Source: JAAXHH01 sp965248395 (lineage in GTDB: Bacteria; JAAXHH01). Taken from it: DNA of 64,000 bases. The DNA lies in NCBI GenBank assembly GCA_965248395.1, contig OZ252103.1:2666001-2730000 (forward strand), written 5' to 3'. The position numbers and the translations under genes are program-made. Within the stretch, counting starts at the first letter, position 1. Every line of letters starts with the position of its first letter. Below, one piece after another: positions 34,557 to 43,729 of this stretch. The notes below the pieces were generated by a model, which saw nothing but the letters and a program-made list of their open reading frames with translations, did no database searches and was not told the origin of the DNA.

Positions 34557-34590
34557 GGGCGGGAGAAGCATCTTCCCGCCCTTTCGCTTT
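34557..34590 (+). terminator. Rho-independent terminator of the molybdenum hydroxylase genes
   Basis: GGGCGGGAgAAG (34557-34568) pairs with CTTCCCGCCC (34572-34581), with one bulge and a CAT loop, followed by TTTCGCTTT. It lies 44 bp after the stop codon of the Mo subunit. Strong GC stem with an interrupted T-run. Confidence 0.8.
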
Positions 34591-34663
34591 AACCTGACCG
34601 TTTCAAGACCAATTTACAGATTGAATTCCCTGTCAGTAGTTAGAAAGAGTCAGAACGCTCTAG

Positions 34664-34669
34664 TACAAT
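34664..34669 (+). promoter_or_regulatory. Candidate -10 for a leaderless moaD-like transcript
   Basis: TACAAT lies eight bases before the ATG at 34678. A start site seven to eight bases downstream would fall at the ATG, and there is no Shine-Dalgarno sequence. The -35 (TTAGAA-like) is poor. Confidence 0.3.
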
Positions 34670-34677
34670 AAACCACC

Positions 34678-34950
34678 ATGGCTACTATCTACATCCCGTC
34701 CCTCATGCGCGATCTCACCGGCAGCGAGGAGATCATCCAGATTGAAGGCGGCGACATGCGCCAGATCATCGCCAACCTGGAGGCGGCGTACCCGGGTTTT
34801 CGTAATCGACTGCTCGAAGACGGAACCGAGCGGATCAAACCCAACATCGCGGTCATGATCGACGGCCGCAACGCCCGGCGCATACTGATCGACAAGGTGA
34901 ACGAACACAGCGAGATACACTTTCTGCCGGCGATCAGCGGGGGATGTTGA
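34678..34950 (+). CDS. MoaD/ThiS family sulfur-carrier-like protein
   Basis: A 90-residue ubiquitin-fold protein with the family layout (IYIPSLMRDLTG at the start, NIAVMIDGRNAR in the middle, HFLPAISGG at the end). The usual diglycine terminus is followed by one more residue, Cys, before the TGA. Family members carry sulfur as a C-terminal thiocarboxylate for molybdopterin, thiamine or cysteine synthesis, which needs a free Gly-Gly end. The position after the molybdenum enzyme genes suggests a Mo-cofactor link, but it has its own transcription unit. Confidence 0.88.
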   Translation: MATIYIPSLMRDLTGSEEIIQIEGGDMRQIIANLEAAYPGFRNRLLEDGTERIKPNIAVMIDGRNARRILIDKVNEHSEIHFLPAISGGC

Positions 34951-34951
34951 T

Positions 34952-35215
34952 GTGCAACTCAACGTCAAGGTCTATCCCAGGGCCAGCCGTAACGCGGTCG
35001 AGTGTAATCGCGATGGAGGCTTGAGAATCTGGGTTACGGCCGCGCCGGAAGACAACAAGGCCAACGACGCCGTGTTGAAATTGCTGGCAGACAATCCGGG
35101 CATTCCCAGGTCCAGCATCCGCATTCTTCGGGGACACAGGACCCGGAACAAGATCGTGCAATTGGAAGGTATAGCGAAGGAGGATTTACCCCGCCGAATC
35201 GGCTCGGCGGGTTAG
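34952..35215 (+). CDS. DUF167 (YggU-like) protein
   Basis: An 87-residue protein of the DUF167/YggU family: KVYPRASRNAVE at the start, WVTAAPEDNKANDAVLKLLAD in the middle, and the conserved SIRILRGHRTRNKIVQLEG near the end. GTG start one base after the stop of the MoaD-like gene, so translation is probably coupled. The family has no established function. Confidence 0.92.
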   Translation: MQLNVKVYPRASRNAVECNRDGGLRIWVTAAPEDNKANDAVLKLLADNPGIPRSSIRILRGHRTRNKIVQLEGIAKEDLPRRIGSAG

Positions 35216-35243
35216 GGGGAATTTGGTTGTCTTTACCAACCCG

Positions 35244-37622
35244 CTACAGCTTCCGGTTCAGCTTGAGCAGGTGATCGACGGTAAGGGCTTTCTCCACCCC
35301 CGGTCCGGCGGGACCGGCTGTCTGCCGGCGGGGCTTCCTGGTTTTGCGTTTCTTTGGGGATTCCGACTTCACGTTCGTTTCCGTATTACCGGAAGTTTCT
35401 ACAGTCTTGCCATTGGTCTGCACCGCCTGCCTGATCCCATCAGGACCGCGTCTCCTCCGGCGCTGCGGTTTTCCATCGTTCCTGCCCCGCTCTTCCCGCA
35501 TGGAAAGCGAAATCCGGTTTCTTTCCTGGTCGACGCCGAGTACCCGGACTTCCACCTGCTGCCCGACCTTGACCGCTTCCCCCGCGTGCTTGACGTAACG
35601 GTCCACGAGCTGGCTGATATGCACGAGACCGTCGAGGTGGACCCCGACGTCCACGAACGCGCCGAAGTTGGTGACGTTGGTAATGACGCCGTTGAGCCGC
35701 ATCCCCTCCTTGACCTCGTCGATGGTATGGATCCCTTCGGTATACTGAACGGCCTTGAACTCATCGCGCGGATCGCGCCCGGGCCGTGCCAGTTCCACCA
35801 GGATGTCCTCCAGGGTCGGAAGCCCCACGTTGTCGTTGACGTAGTTATCGAGATCAATACGCGACCTGATTTCGGAATCGTCCATGAGTACCTTTACGCT
35901 GCATTCCTGATCAGTGGCCATCCGGTCGACGATATCGTAGCATTCGGGGTGAACGGAACTGGCGTCGAGGGGGTTGGCGCCGTGCCCTATTCTCAGGAAA
36001 CCCGCGGCCTGTTCGAAGGCCCTGGGCCCCAGGTGCGGCACCTGCGCCAGGTCCGTTCTTGTAGCGAAGGGCCCCGAGTTCTCCCGGTAGGAGACGATGT
36101 TCCGGGCCAGCGTGGGGCCGATGCCGGATACGTAAGACAGGAGCTGTGCGCTGGCGGTATTGACTTCGACCCCAACGTTGTTGACGCAACTCATGACCAC
36201 GTCGTCCAGGCTTTTTTTCAGCGTAACCTGGTCCACATCGTGCTGGTACTGGCCGACACCGATGGATTTCGGATCGATCTTGACCAGTTCCGCCAGAGGA
36301 TCCATCAGTCTACGGCCGATCGACACCGCTCCACGTACGGTAACGTCCAGTTCGGGAAACTCCTCGCGGGCCGTGGCCGACGCTGAATACACCGATGCGC
36401 CGCTTTCGTTCACGAGCACGATGGGTGGATCGCCGGCAAACCCGATCGTATGAAGGAACTGTGTCGTCTCCCGCCCGGCTGTCCCGTTGCCTACGGCGAT
36501 GGCGTCGAATTCGTGCTGCGTGTGGAGCGACTGCACGATACGAGCCGCACGTTCCTTCTTCTTATCTCCGGAATGGGGAAAGATACTGGCTCTGTCCAGC
36601 AACTTGCCCTGCTCGTCCAGGCAAACCAACTTGCAGCCCGTGCGAAAACCGGGGTCGATCGCCATTATACGGAGGCGGCCCAGGGGCGGCGCCATCAGCA
36701 GTTCCCTCAGGTTCCGCGCGAATACGAGGGTCGCCTCTTCTTCGGCCTTTTGCCGCACGAGGGACCTTAACTCGGTTTCCAGGGACAGGGAAAGCAGGCG
36801 GCGGTAACTGTCGGATACGGCCATTCGGACCTGTTCGGACGCCGGCCCTTCTCCCTTGACGAACAGCTGTTCGAGGCGTTCTATCGCCTCCCCTTCCGGC
36901 GGGGCGATAGTCATCCGCAGCACGTCTTCTTTCTCACCGCGCCGGATGGCGAGTACGCGGTGCGAAGGCGCTTTCAGCGCGGGTTCGGTCCAATCGAAAT
37001 AGTCCCGGAACTTGATCCCCGATGTTTCTTTTTCCTCCACGACGGAAGACCGGATTACCGCCTTCGCGTGAAACAGCTGGCGCAAGACGGACCGTGCCGT
37101 GGAATCTTCGTTGATCCACTCCGCCATGATATCGCGCGCACCGGACAGGGCTTCCTCGACCGAGGCTACTTCCTTTTCAGGGTCGACGAAGGCCGCGGCT
37201 TCCGTTTCGAGGTCCATGTCTTCCTGGCCGAAAATGCGCTCCGCCAACGGTTCCAGCCCCTTTTCCCGGGCTGCCGTCGCCCGTGTGCGCCGCTTCGGAC
37301 GATAAGGGAGGTAGATATCCTCAAGGACCGCCAGGGTTTCCGCAGCGCGTACCTGGGATTCCAATTGGTCCGTGAGGAGGGCGCGGTCCTTCAGGGAGGC
37401 GAGGATCGAAGTCCGGCGCTTTTCCAGATCCCGAAGTTGACCTATCCGGTCGCGGATCGCCGTAATGGCCACTTCGTCGAGCGAACCGGTTCTTTCCTTT
37501 CGGTAGCGCGCGATAAAGGGAACCGTGGCCTCCTGGTCCAACAGGACCGCAACGGCTTCCACCTGTTCAACCCGGAGCCCAAGTTCGTCGGAAATCTTCG
37601 CGATATGCGGGTTATCACTCAT
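35244..37622 (-). CDS. tex: Tex family S1 RNA-binding transcription accessory protein
   Basis: A 792-residue Tex protein, a cytosolic nucleic-acid-binding factor related to eukaryotic Spt6. Domains in order: an N-terminal HTH-like region (GLRVEQVEAVAVLLDQEATVPFIARYRKERTG), a YqgF/RuvX-like nuclease fold (IMAIDPGFRTGCK near residue 325), helix-hairpin-helix motifs (LLSYVSGIGPTLARNIVSYR near 500) and an S1 domain (GMRLNGVITNVTNFGAFVDVG near 645). It ends in a strongly basic low-complexity tail. The C-terminal basic tail is longer than in most Tex proteins. Confidence 0.97.
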   Translation of the reverse strand: MSDNPHIAKISDELGLRVEQVEAVAVLLDQEATVPFIARYRKERTGSLDEVAITAIRDRIGQLRDLEKRRTSILASLKDRALLTDQLESQVRAAETLAVLEDIYLPYRPKRRTRATAAREKGLEPLAERIFGQEDMDLETEAAAFVDPEKEVASVEEALSGARDIMAEWINEDSTARSVLRQLFHAKAVIRSSVVEEKETSGIKFRDYFDWTEPALKAPSHRVLAIRRGEKEDVLRMTIAPPEGEAIERLEQLFVKGEGPASEQVRMAVSDSYRRLLSLSLETELRSLVRQKAEEEATLVFARNLRELLMAPPLGRLRIMAIDPGFRTGCKLVCLDEQGKLLDRASIFPHSGDKKKERAARIVQSLHTQHEFDAIAVGNGTAGRETTQFLHTIGFAGDPPIVLVNESGASVYSASATAREEFPELDVTVRGAVSIGRRLMDPLAELVKIDPKSIGVGQYQHDVDQVTLKKSLDDVVMSCVNNVGVEVNTASAQLLSYVSGIGPTLARNIVSYRENSGPFATRTDLAQVPHLGPRAFEQAAGFLRIGHGANPLDASSVHPECYDIVDRMATDQECSVKVLMDDSEIRSRIDLDNYVNDNVGLPTLEDILVELARPGRDPRDEFKAVQYTEGIHTIDEVKEGMRLNGVITNVTNFGAFVDVGVHLDGLVHISQLVDRYVKHAGEAVKVGQQVEVRVLGVDQERNRISLSMREERGRNDGKPQRRRRRGPDGIRQAVQTNGKTVETSGNTETNVKSESPKKRKTRKPRRQTAGPAGPGVEKALTVDHLLKLNRKL

Positions 37623-37646
37623 GTATGCGTCGGCCTCCCGGACCGG

Positions 37647-38852
37647 TTACGCTCCCAGGATTTCTCTCAAGCGCAGGGCCACGCGTTCGGGTTCGCCCGA
37701 CTTCAGGCAGACCGGTCCGAAGAGTACGATCCCTTCAGTGACCCTTGAAGGATTGGTCTGAATGGCGGGATTTCCATGCTGCAGTTCGAGCATCACGTCC
37801 AGGGCGGTCTTGCCCAGGGCGGCTTCGTCCAGTTTCAATACGGCCATCGGTATCGCACTGGGCCTGCTGTCGACGTCGATCGTAAAACTGCCTTCTGGAA
37901 TGTCCCCGGAGGCTGCCACGAGTTCGTCGATGCGATCTCGCCACACTTCGGCTCGCGCTTCCAGTTGTTCACCGTCGAAGCGCCGAAGGGCGGTCAACAG
38001 GCCGATTATCTGCTCCTTGCCCACCTTGCAGGGCCTTCCGATGCCATGATGAGGCGCGCCGGGCAGGATCGATTTGTCGATTAGTGATTCGGGAGGATTC
38101 CACTGCCGCTTTAAAACGTCCATGTCGAGATGCTGCAGCGCTGCGCACATGATCAGGTCCTGGCGACCGCAGAGAATCCCCGAACTCTGGGGACCGCCGA
38201 TTGCCTTACCTCCGCTGAAGGCCACCAGGTCGGCGCCAAGGGAAATGAAAGCGCGCAGGTTTGATCGAGGAGGCAGTTGTCCGGCGGCGTCGACGATCAC
38301 CGGTACCCCACGGGCGTGAGCGACATCGATGACTTCTTCCAGGGGCGGCAGGGCGCGGGGATTCGCGACGTAGCATACGGCTGCCGTTCGTTCCGTGATG
38401 GCGTCGGCGATCTCCCATGCTTCCGTGTCCCGCACGCCGGCCCCGCTGTATCGGTCGGCGATACCCACCTCGACGAGCTTGACGCCGACGGTTCGGATCG
38501 CATGGTCGTAGAAGTTGCGCTGACTGCGGGAGATGATGACTTCGTTCTTCATCCCCTCCGTGTCCGGCAGCCGGTTCATCTTTCCGGGATCCGGACCGGT
38601 GACGCAGGCCGCCGTGCCCAGGAGTAGCCCCGCGGCTGCTCCAGAAGTAATGTACCCCGCTTCGGCGCCGGTGATTTCCGCAATGATCTCACTGGCGCGG
38701 GCTTGAAGTTCGGCGATGTCGACGCAGTACTGGGACGCCTCCCGCATGGCATCCGCCACTTCAGGATCCATGATGCCACCGCTGAGCCGGGTGGTGGGCC
38801 CCGAAGCGTTGATGATCGGCCGCACGCCGAGACTTTCGTATATATTGGGCAT
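37647..38852 (-). CDS. SelA-like PLP-dependent enzyme
   Basis: A 401-residue fold-type I PLP enzyme of the SelA family (L-seryl-tRNA selenium transferase-like). Conserved parts are the N-terminal LGVRPIINASGPTTRLSGG, ITSGAAAGLLLGTAA, VIVDAAGQLPP and the PLP lysine in FSGGKAIGGPQSSG near residue 224. Real SelA is about 460 residues with a tRNA-binding N-terminal domain absent here, and no selB or selC is seen. It is therefore more likely an amino-sugar acid ammonia-lyase or racemase of the same family. It lies 24 bp upstream of tex on the same strand. Confidence 0.85.
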   Translation of the reverse strand: MPNIYESLGVRPIINASGPTTRLSGGIMDPEVADAMREASQYCVDIAELQARASEIIAEITGAEAGYITSGAAAGLLLGTAACVTGPDPGKMNRLPDTEGMKNEVIISRSQRNFYDHAIRTVGVKLVEVGIADRYSGAGVRDTEAWEIADAITERTAAVCYVANPRALPPLEEVIDVAHARGVPVIVDAAGQLPPRSNLRAFISLGADLVAFSGGKAIGGPQSSGILCGRQDLIMCAALQHLDMDVLKRQWNPPESLIDKSILPGAPHHGIGRPCKVGKEQIIGLLTALRRFDGEQLEARAEVWRDRIDELVAASGDIPEGSFTIDVDSRPSAIPMAVLKLDEAALGKTALDVMLELQHGNPAIQTNPSRVTEGIVLFGPVCLKSGEPERVALRLREILGA

Positions 38853-38900
38853 GAAGTACCCTGGTACGAATCGAAGGACGGTGTCTCGAAAGCAGCACTA

Positions 38901-38929
38901 ATCCTATTACATCGTCCCGCGGTATGCAA
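38901..38929 (-). promoter_or_regulatory. Candidate promoter for the SelA-like gene and tex
   Basis: On the minus strand TTGCAT (38929-38924), a 17-bp spacer and TAGGAT (38906-38901), about 50 bp before the start codon. Confidence 0.4.
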
Positions 38930-39083
38930 CCTGTTTTTTCCGTTTCTTCGCAGGATGACGCCACGGGCGTATACCCGGAATGACCTCAAATCGTCTTTCG
39001 ATGCAAAAGCAGGTTAGATGTCGATCGCCGGGCGACCCGCGTTGCCGTGATCTCCGTTGTCTGTCCGCAACGCCAGTATTGAA

Positions 39084-39112
39084 TTGACTTGAAACCCCGA
39101 TAACGGTATCTT
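39084..39112 (+). promoter_or_regulatory. Promoter of the menaquinone cluster
   Basis: TTGACT (39084-39089), a 17-bp spacer and TATCTT (39107-39112). Both boxes are near consensus. The leader to the ATG at 39188 is about 70 nt. Confidence 0.6.
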
Positions 39113-39187
39113 ACACCCGCTGATACATCGACATCAGGAAGGTACTGAGCGCCCTGTCATTCATTGAATCTATCGAACTGCAACCCA

Positions 39188-40633
39188 ATGGCCCACAAAG
39201 ATTTACAATCTTTTGTCGACCTGCTCCGGAAAGAGGGTGAGTTAAGGGAAATCGCCCTTGAAGTCGATCCGGTGCTGGAGATCAGCGCCATCGCGGACCG
39301 CGTGGTCAAGCGGAACGGTCCGGCTTTGCTGTTCACCAACGTGAAGGGCCATCCGGGGGTTCCCGTACTGATCAACACCTTCGGGTCCAGGCGGCGCATG
39401 GAACTGGCCCTGGGCACGGATAATCTTGACGATATCGCAGCCGAGATCGCCGACCTGATCAATCCACAGGTACCCGCTTCGCTCGCAGGTAAACTGCAAA
39501 TGCTCCCCCGGCTCGCACGATTGAAGCACACCCAGAGCAGGACCGTTCGCAACGGACCCTGCCAGGAAGTGGTAGAAACGGACACGGCGTCGCTCGACAG
39601 TCTGCCGGTCATCAAGTGCTGGCCTGGCGACGGCGGGAAATACATCACTTTTCCCCAGGTGATTACGAAACACCCTGAAAAGGGGACGCGGAACGTGGGC
39701 ATGTACCGCCTCCAGGTCTTCGACGATAAAACACTGGGGCTCCACTGGCAACGGCACAAGGGCGGCGCCCATCATTACCACGTCGCCGAACGGATGGGCA
39801 AGCGGCTGGAGGTCGCCATTGTTCTCGGACCCGACCCTGAAACCATGTACGCCGCGACGGCGCCCCTGCCCGACGAGATCGATGAATTCATGCTGGCCGG
39901 GTTTCTCCGCAGGCAGTCGGTGGAACTGGTGAAGTGCCGGACGGTGGACCTGGAGGTACCGACCAATGCCCAGATCGTCCTGGAGGGCTACACGGAACCT
40001 CATGAAAGGCGTGTTGAGGGTCCCTTCGGCGATCACCAGGGCTACTATTCGCTGCAGGACGAATACCCGGTATTTCACTTAACTGCCATCACACGAAGAA
40101 AAGATCCCATCTACCCGACGATCATTGTCGGACCGCCACCGCAGGAAGACGGGTGGCTCGGAAAGGCCACGGAACGCATCTTCCTGCCGCTCCTCAAGAC
40201 CACGCTTCCGGAAATCGTGGACATCGACCTGCCTGTTGAAGGCATTTTTCACAATCTCGCCATCGTATCCATCGACAAGCGATTTCCCGGCCACGCCCGG
40301 AAGGTAATGCACGCCCTGTGGGGCCTGGGCCAGATGATGTTCACCAAGGTGATTATCGTTGTGGACAAGGACGTGGACGTGCATAATATGAGAGAGGTCG
40401 CCTGGCGGGTCGGCGTTTCCATCGATCCCAAGCGGGATCTGCTCGTCAGCGAAGGGCCCTGCGATGTCCTGGATTTCGCCGCTCAGATCGCGGACGTGAG
40501 TGGAAAACTGGGCATCGACGCCACCGAGAAGTGGCCGGACGAAGGATTCGACCGGGGGTGGCCGGAAATACTGCGCATGCCCGAAGAGGTCAACCGGCGC
40601 GTCGATGCGCTCTGGCCGCAACTGGACCTGTGA
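39188..40633 (+). CDS. UbiD family decarboxylase, probable menaquinone (futalosine) pathway
   Basis: A 481-residue prenyl-FMN-dependent decarboxylase of the UbiD family. Recognisable stretches: NGPALLFTNVKGHPGVPVLINTFGS near the N-terminus, PDPETMYAATAPLPD in the middle, then EGPFGDHQGYYS. It sits 16 bp before mqnE, followed by mqnC and mqnA, so it probably performs the late decarboxylation of the futalosine route (the MqnL step) rather than a ubiquinone step. I start at the ATG at 39188; a TTG at 39164 in the same frame is possible and neither has a clear ribosome site. Confidence 0.88.
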   Translation: MAHKDLQSFVDLLRKEGELREIALEVDPVLEISAIADRVVKRNGPALLFTNVKGHPGVPVLINTFGSRRRMELALGTDNLDDIAAEIADLINPQVPASLAGKLQMLPRLARLKHTQSRTVRNGPCQEVVETDTASLDSLPVIKCWPGDGGKYITFPQVITKHPEKGTRNVGMYRLQVFDDKTLGLHWQRHKGGAHHYHVAERMGKRLEVAIVLGPDPETMYAATAPLPDEIDEFMLAGFLRRQSVELVKCRTVDLEVPTNAQIVLEGYTEPHERRVEGPFGDHQGYYSLQDEYPVFHLTAITRRKDPIYPTIIVGPPPQEDGWLGKATERIFLPLLKTTLPEIVDIDLPVEGIFHNLAIVSIDKRFPGHARKVMHALWGLGQMMFTKVIIVVDKDVDVHNMREVAWRVGVSIDPKRDLLVSEGPCDVLDFAAQIADVSGKLGIDATEKWPDEGFDRGWPEILRMPEEVNRRVDALWPQLDL

Positions 40634-40649
40634 GTCCCTGGAGGCGGAT

Positions 40650-41816
40650 TTGTTTGAAGCATTGATCGCTGAAGCAAGCCTGAAAGACATCCACGGGAAA
40701 GTCATGACCGGCGAGCGCCTTTCAGCCGACGACGGGAGAAGGCTGTACCAGAACGAGAATCTGCCCGCCATCGGCTACCTGGCGAACCTGGTGCGCGAGC
40801 GCCTGCACGGCGAACGGGTCTACTTCGTACGCAACCAGCACCTGAACTACACCAACATCTGCAACAAGAGCTGCCTCTTCTGCTCCTTCTACGCCCTTCC
40901 GAAGGACCCCGAGGGATACGTACTTTCTCCAGACGACATCCGGGCGCGGATGGAGACCTACGCGGATATACCGATCTCCGAGATTCACATGGTCGGCGGG
41001 GTGAATCCCAAGCTGCCTTATGCTTACTACCTGGACATAGTCCGGGCAATCAAGGAAGTGCGGCCCGGGGTATCGCTCAAGGCCTTCACCATGATTGAGC
41101 TCGAGCAGATCCGCAGAATCGCCAAAAAACCCATGGATGAAACCCTGGTGGATTTGAAGGAAGCCGGGGTCGACGCATTGCCCGGCGGCGGTGCCGAGGT
41201 TTTCAGCGAAAGGGTGCACGAAGAGCTCTTCCAGGCCAAGTCGGATTCCGACAAGTGGCTCGAAACCGCCCGCATCGCCCACCAGGTAGGGCTGCCCTCG
41301 AACGCTACCATGCTCTACGGCCACGTGGAGCAGACCGAGGAGAAGGTCTATCATCTCATGAAACTGCGGGAACTGCAGGACGAGACCAGCGGACTGCTGG
41401 CCTTCATCCCCCTGTCATGGCACCCGGAGCGCACGGCCATCGAGCATCTGCCGGGACCGACGGGGCAGATGGATCTCCGGGAAATCGCGGTGTCCCGTCT
41501 CATGCTGGATAACATTCCGCACATAAAATCGTTCTGGATCATGAATACGCCGGCGGTGACGCAGGTTGCGTTGTGGTATGGCGCCGATGACATGGACGGC
41601 AGCGTCCTGGAGTACGAAATCACCCGAAACCCCGTCACCGACCGGTTACAGGCGCTGACACATACCCAGATGCTCGACATGATCGGCGAATCGGGGCGGA
41701 AACCCGTCGAACGCGACGCGCTGTACCGTATCGTCGACCAGCCGGAAACGAGACGGCCGGCCTACCTGGTTGCGGCAGACGGCGTGACGGCGGAATCGGT
41801 TCCGAGCCCGGGATAG
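40650..41816 (+). CDS. mqnE: Aminofutalosine synthase MqnE
   Basis: A 388-residue radical SAM enzyme that joins 3-[(1-carboxyvinyl)oxy]benzoate to the adenosyl radical, the second step of the futalosine route. The iron-sulfur ligands are CNKSCLFC (Cys-x3-Cys-x2-Cys) near residue 73. Other marks are EIHMVGGVNPKLPYAYY and DALPGGGAEVFSERV, and the C-terminal domain is normal. The start is TTG at 40650, five bases after GGAGG; the open frame reaches further upstream into the UbiD gene but there is no reason to start there. Confidence 0.94.
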   Translation: MFEALIAEASLKDIHGKVMTGERLSADDGRRLYQNENLPAIGYLANLVRERLHGERVYFVRNQHLNYTNICNKSCLFCSFYALPKDPEGYVLSPDDIRARMETYADIPISEIHMVGGVNPKLPYAYYLDIVRAIKEVRPGVSLKAFTMIELEQIRRIAKKPMDETLVDLKEAGVDALPGGGAEVFSERVHEELFQAKSDSDKWLETARIAHQVGLPSNATMLYGHVEQTEEKVYHLMKLRELQDETSGLLAFIPLSWHPERTAIEHLPGPTGQMDLREIAVSRLMLDNIPHIKSFWIMNTPAVTQVALWYGADDMDGSVLEYEITRNPVTDRLQALTHTQMLDMIGESGRKPVERDALYRIVDQPETRRPAYLVAADGVTAESVPSPG

Positions 41817-41821
41817 CCTTC

Positions 41822-42934
41822 ATGATCACTGATATCGCGGAAAAGGTCCTGGCTGGAACCCGCCTGGACGCCGAGGACGGACGCCGGCTGTTCCAACACC
41901 CGAACGTCACCGAACTGGGCCTGCTGGCCGGCCACGTGCGGCGGACAAAGCACCCCGAACCGGTGGTGACGTACAATATCGGCCGGAACATCAACTACAC
42001 CAACGTGTGCTGGGTGCGGTGCAAGTTCTGCGCGTTCTATCGTCCCCCGGGCGACCAGGAAGGATACACGCTGCCCGACGAGGAGATCTACAGCAAGGTC
42101 GAGGAACTGATCAGTGTCGGGGGAGATGCGCCTGAATCCTGCGAGATACTCATGCAGGGCGGGCTGAACCCGAAGCTGAAGATCGACTACTACGAGCGCC
42201 TCTTTTCGGAGATCACCAGGCGCTATCCCGCGGTATATATCCATTCTCTCTCCGTGGCGGAAATCGTTTATCTCGCGCACATATCGAAGATATCGGTAGA
42301 AGAAGCGCTGATCCGCCTGCGCGCGGCCGGATTGAAATCCCTGCCGGGCGCCGGCGCCGAGATCCTGGATGCCGAGGTACGCGACGCCATCGCCTACCGC
42401 AAGGAAACGGTGCAGGAATGGCTGGACGTGCACAGTCTGACCCATCGACTGGGCATGAAGTCGACGGCCACCATGATGTTTGGATCGGTGGAAACCGTCG
42501 AACACCGTTTGCGCCACCTCCTTCGAGTGCGGGAAGTGCAGGATGAATCCCTCGCCCAACACGACGGGTACTTTACGGCTTTCATCGCGTGGAGCTTCCA
42601 GCCGGAGGGCACCGAACTGCCGGACACGAGAAAGGCGACGGGATACGACTACCTGCGCACCGTGGCGATCGCCCGGCTCATGCTGGACAACATCGAAAAC
42701 GTCCAGGCGTCCTACGTGACACAGGGTCCGAAAATCGCGCAAATCGCCCTCGGTTACGGGGTGAACGACTTCGGAAGCACCATGATGGAAGAGAATGTCA
42801 TCAGCGCGGGCGGCAAGAGTTTCGTGATGCCTACTCAGCAAATCGAAAGGTTGATCAGCGACGCGGGGTTTATCCCGCGCCGGCGCAACACGCGCTACGA
42901 GTACGTGGGAAATGGTAAAGAAAACCCGTCTTAA
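41822..42934 (+). CDS. mqnC: Cyclic dehypoxanthinyl futalosine synthase MqnC
   Basis: A 370-residue radical SAM enzyme that cyclises dehypoxanthine futalosine. The cluster ligands are CWVRCKFC (Cys-x3-Cys-x2-Cys) near residue 63. MQGGLNPKLKIDYYE and SLPGAGAEILDAEVRD follow, and FIAWSFQPEGTEL is in the C-terminal half. It starts 5 bp after mqnE and overlaps the start of mqnA by 23 bp. The two radical SAM proteins are clearly related, as known for this pathway. Confidence 0.95.
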   Translation: MITDIAEKVLAGTRLDAEDGRRLFQHPNVTELGLLAGHVRRTKHPEPVVTYNIGRNINYTNVCWVRCKFCAFYRPPGDQEGYTLPDEEIYSKVEELISVGGDAPESCEILMQGGLNPKLKIDYYERLFSEITRRYPAVYIHSLSVAEIVYLAHISKISVEEALIRLRAAGLKSLPGAGAEILDAEVRDAIAYRKETVQEWLDVHSLTHRLGMKSTATMMFGSVETVEHRLRHLLRVREVQDESLAQHDGYFTAFIAWSFQPEGTELPDTRKATGYDYLRTVAIARLMLDNIENVQASYVTQGPKIAQIALGYGVNDFGSTMMEENVISAGGKSFVMPTQQIERLISDAGFIPRRRNTRYEYVGNGKENPS

Positions 42935-43718
42935 CGCCGTAAGTTACCTGAACACCCGGCCATTGACCTTTGGCCTGGAACACGGCGGCCTGGAACACGG
43001 ATTCGAGATCCTCTATGATATCCCGTCCATATGCGCCAGGCAGGTCAGCACGGGTGAGGCCGCGGCGGGCGTCATTCCATCGATCGAATACGCGCGAAGT
43101 CCGGTGTCCTATTCCATCGTGCCCGAAGTCGCCATTGCATCCAACGGTCCGGTAGGCAGCATATTCCTGTTTCATAGGGTGCCGGTCGACCGGGTCAGGA
43201 AAGTCGCAATGGATGTGAGTTCGCGGACTTCGGTGGCACTGGCACGGATTGTACTGCGCGAAAGATACCACCTGGATTTCGATTCCATCGACCATCCACC
43301 AGATGTGTCGGCGATGCTGGAGGTGGCGGACGCGGCGCTGGTCATCGGGGATCCGGCCCTGGAGAGCGCGGACCGGCCCGATCCACGGTTGGACCTGGGG
43401 GAAGCCTGGCGGGAACTGACCGGGCTGCCATTTGTATACGCCTTCTGGGCGGGGAAGGAAGGCGGACTCTCGCCCGGTGAAGTCGAACTGCTGATCAGAT
43501 CGAAGAACCAGGGAATCGATGCCCTGGACGAAATCGCCGAAGTACACGCACGGAACCATGCCCGGCCGCCGTCCTTCTACGCGACCTACCTCAGGGACAA
43601 CCTGGTCTACGACCTGGGCGGCATGGAACGAAGAGGACTCATGGAGTTTTACGGACTGGCCCGGACCCACGGCCTGATCCCGGACGTACCGGATCTGCGT
43701 TTTTATCCACGTAAATGA
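42912..43718 (+). CDS. mqnA: Chorismate dehydratase MqnA
   Basis: A 268-residue periplasmic-binding-protein-fold enzyme that dehydrates chorismate in the first futalosine step. The N-terminus LNAVSYLNTRPLTFGLEHG is typical, followed by GEAAAGVIPSIEYAR and VAIASNGPVGSIFLFHRVP. There is no signal peptide, as expected for the cytosolic enzyme. It overlaps mqnC by 23 bases and the next gene's ribosome site, showing tight operon packing. mqnB and mqnD are not in the window. Confidence 0.94.
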   Translation: MVKKTRLNAVSYLNTRPLTFGLEHGGLEHGFEILYDIPSICARQVSTGEAAAGVIPSIEYARSPVSYSIVPEVAIASNGPVGSIFLFHRVPVDRVRKVAMDVSSRTSVALARIVLRERYHLDFDSIDHPPDVSAMLEVADAALVIGDPALESADRPDPRLDLGEAWRELTGLPFVYAFWAGKEGGLSPGEVELLIRSKNQGIDALDEIAEVHARNHARPPSFYATYLRDNLVYDLGGMERRGLMEFYGLARTHGLIPDVPDLRFYPRK

Positions 43719-43729
43719 AGGAGGTGACC

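Larger units (their letters stand above)
38853..39187. other. Divergent intergenic region, about 335 bp, no gene seen
   Basis: Spacer between the leftward SelA-like gene and the rightward menaquinone cluster. It holds one candidate promoter in each direction (38901-38929 minus; 39084-39112 plus). I found no convincing open frame or RNA gene. Confidence 0.6.

Noticed and set aside
35223..36386. Rightward open frame of 387 codons opposite tex
   Set aside because: Shadow of the Tex gene; no motif of its own.
37647..38852. True selenocysteine synthase (selA)
   Set aside because: The N-terminal tRNA-binding domain is absent and no selB, selC or selD is seen; SelA-like paralogues are common.
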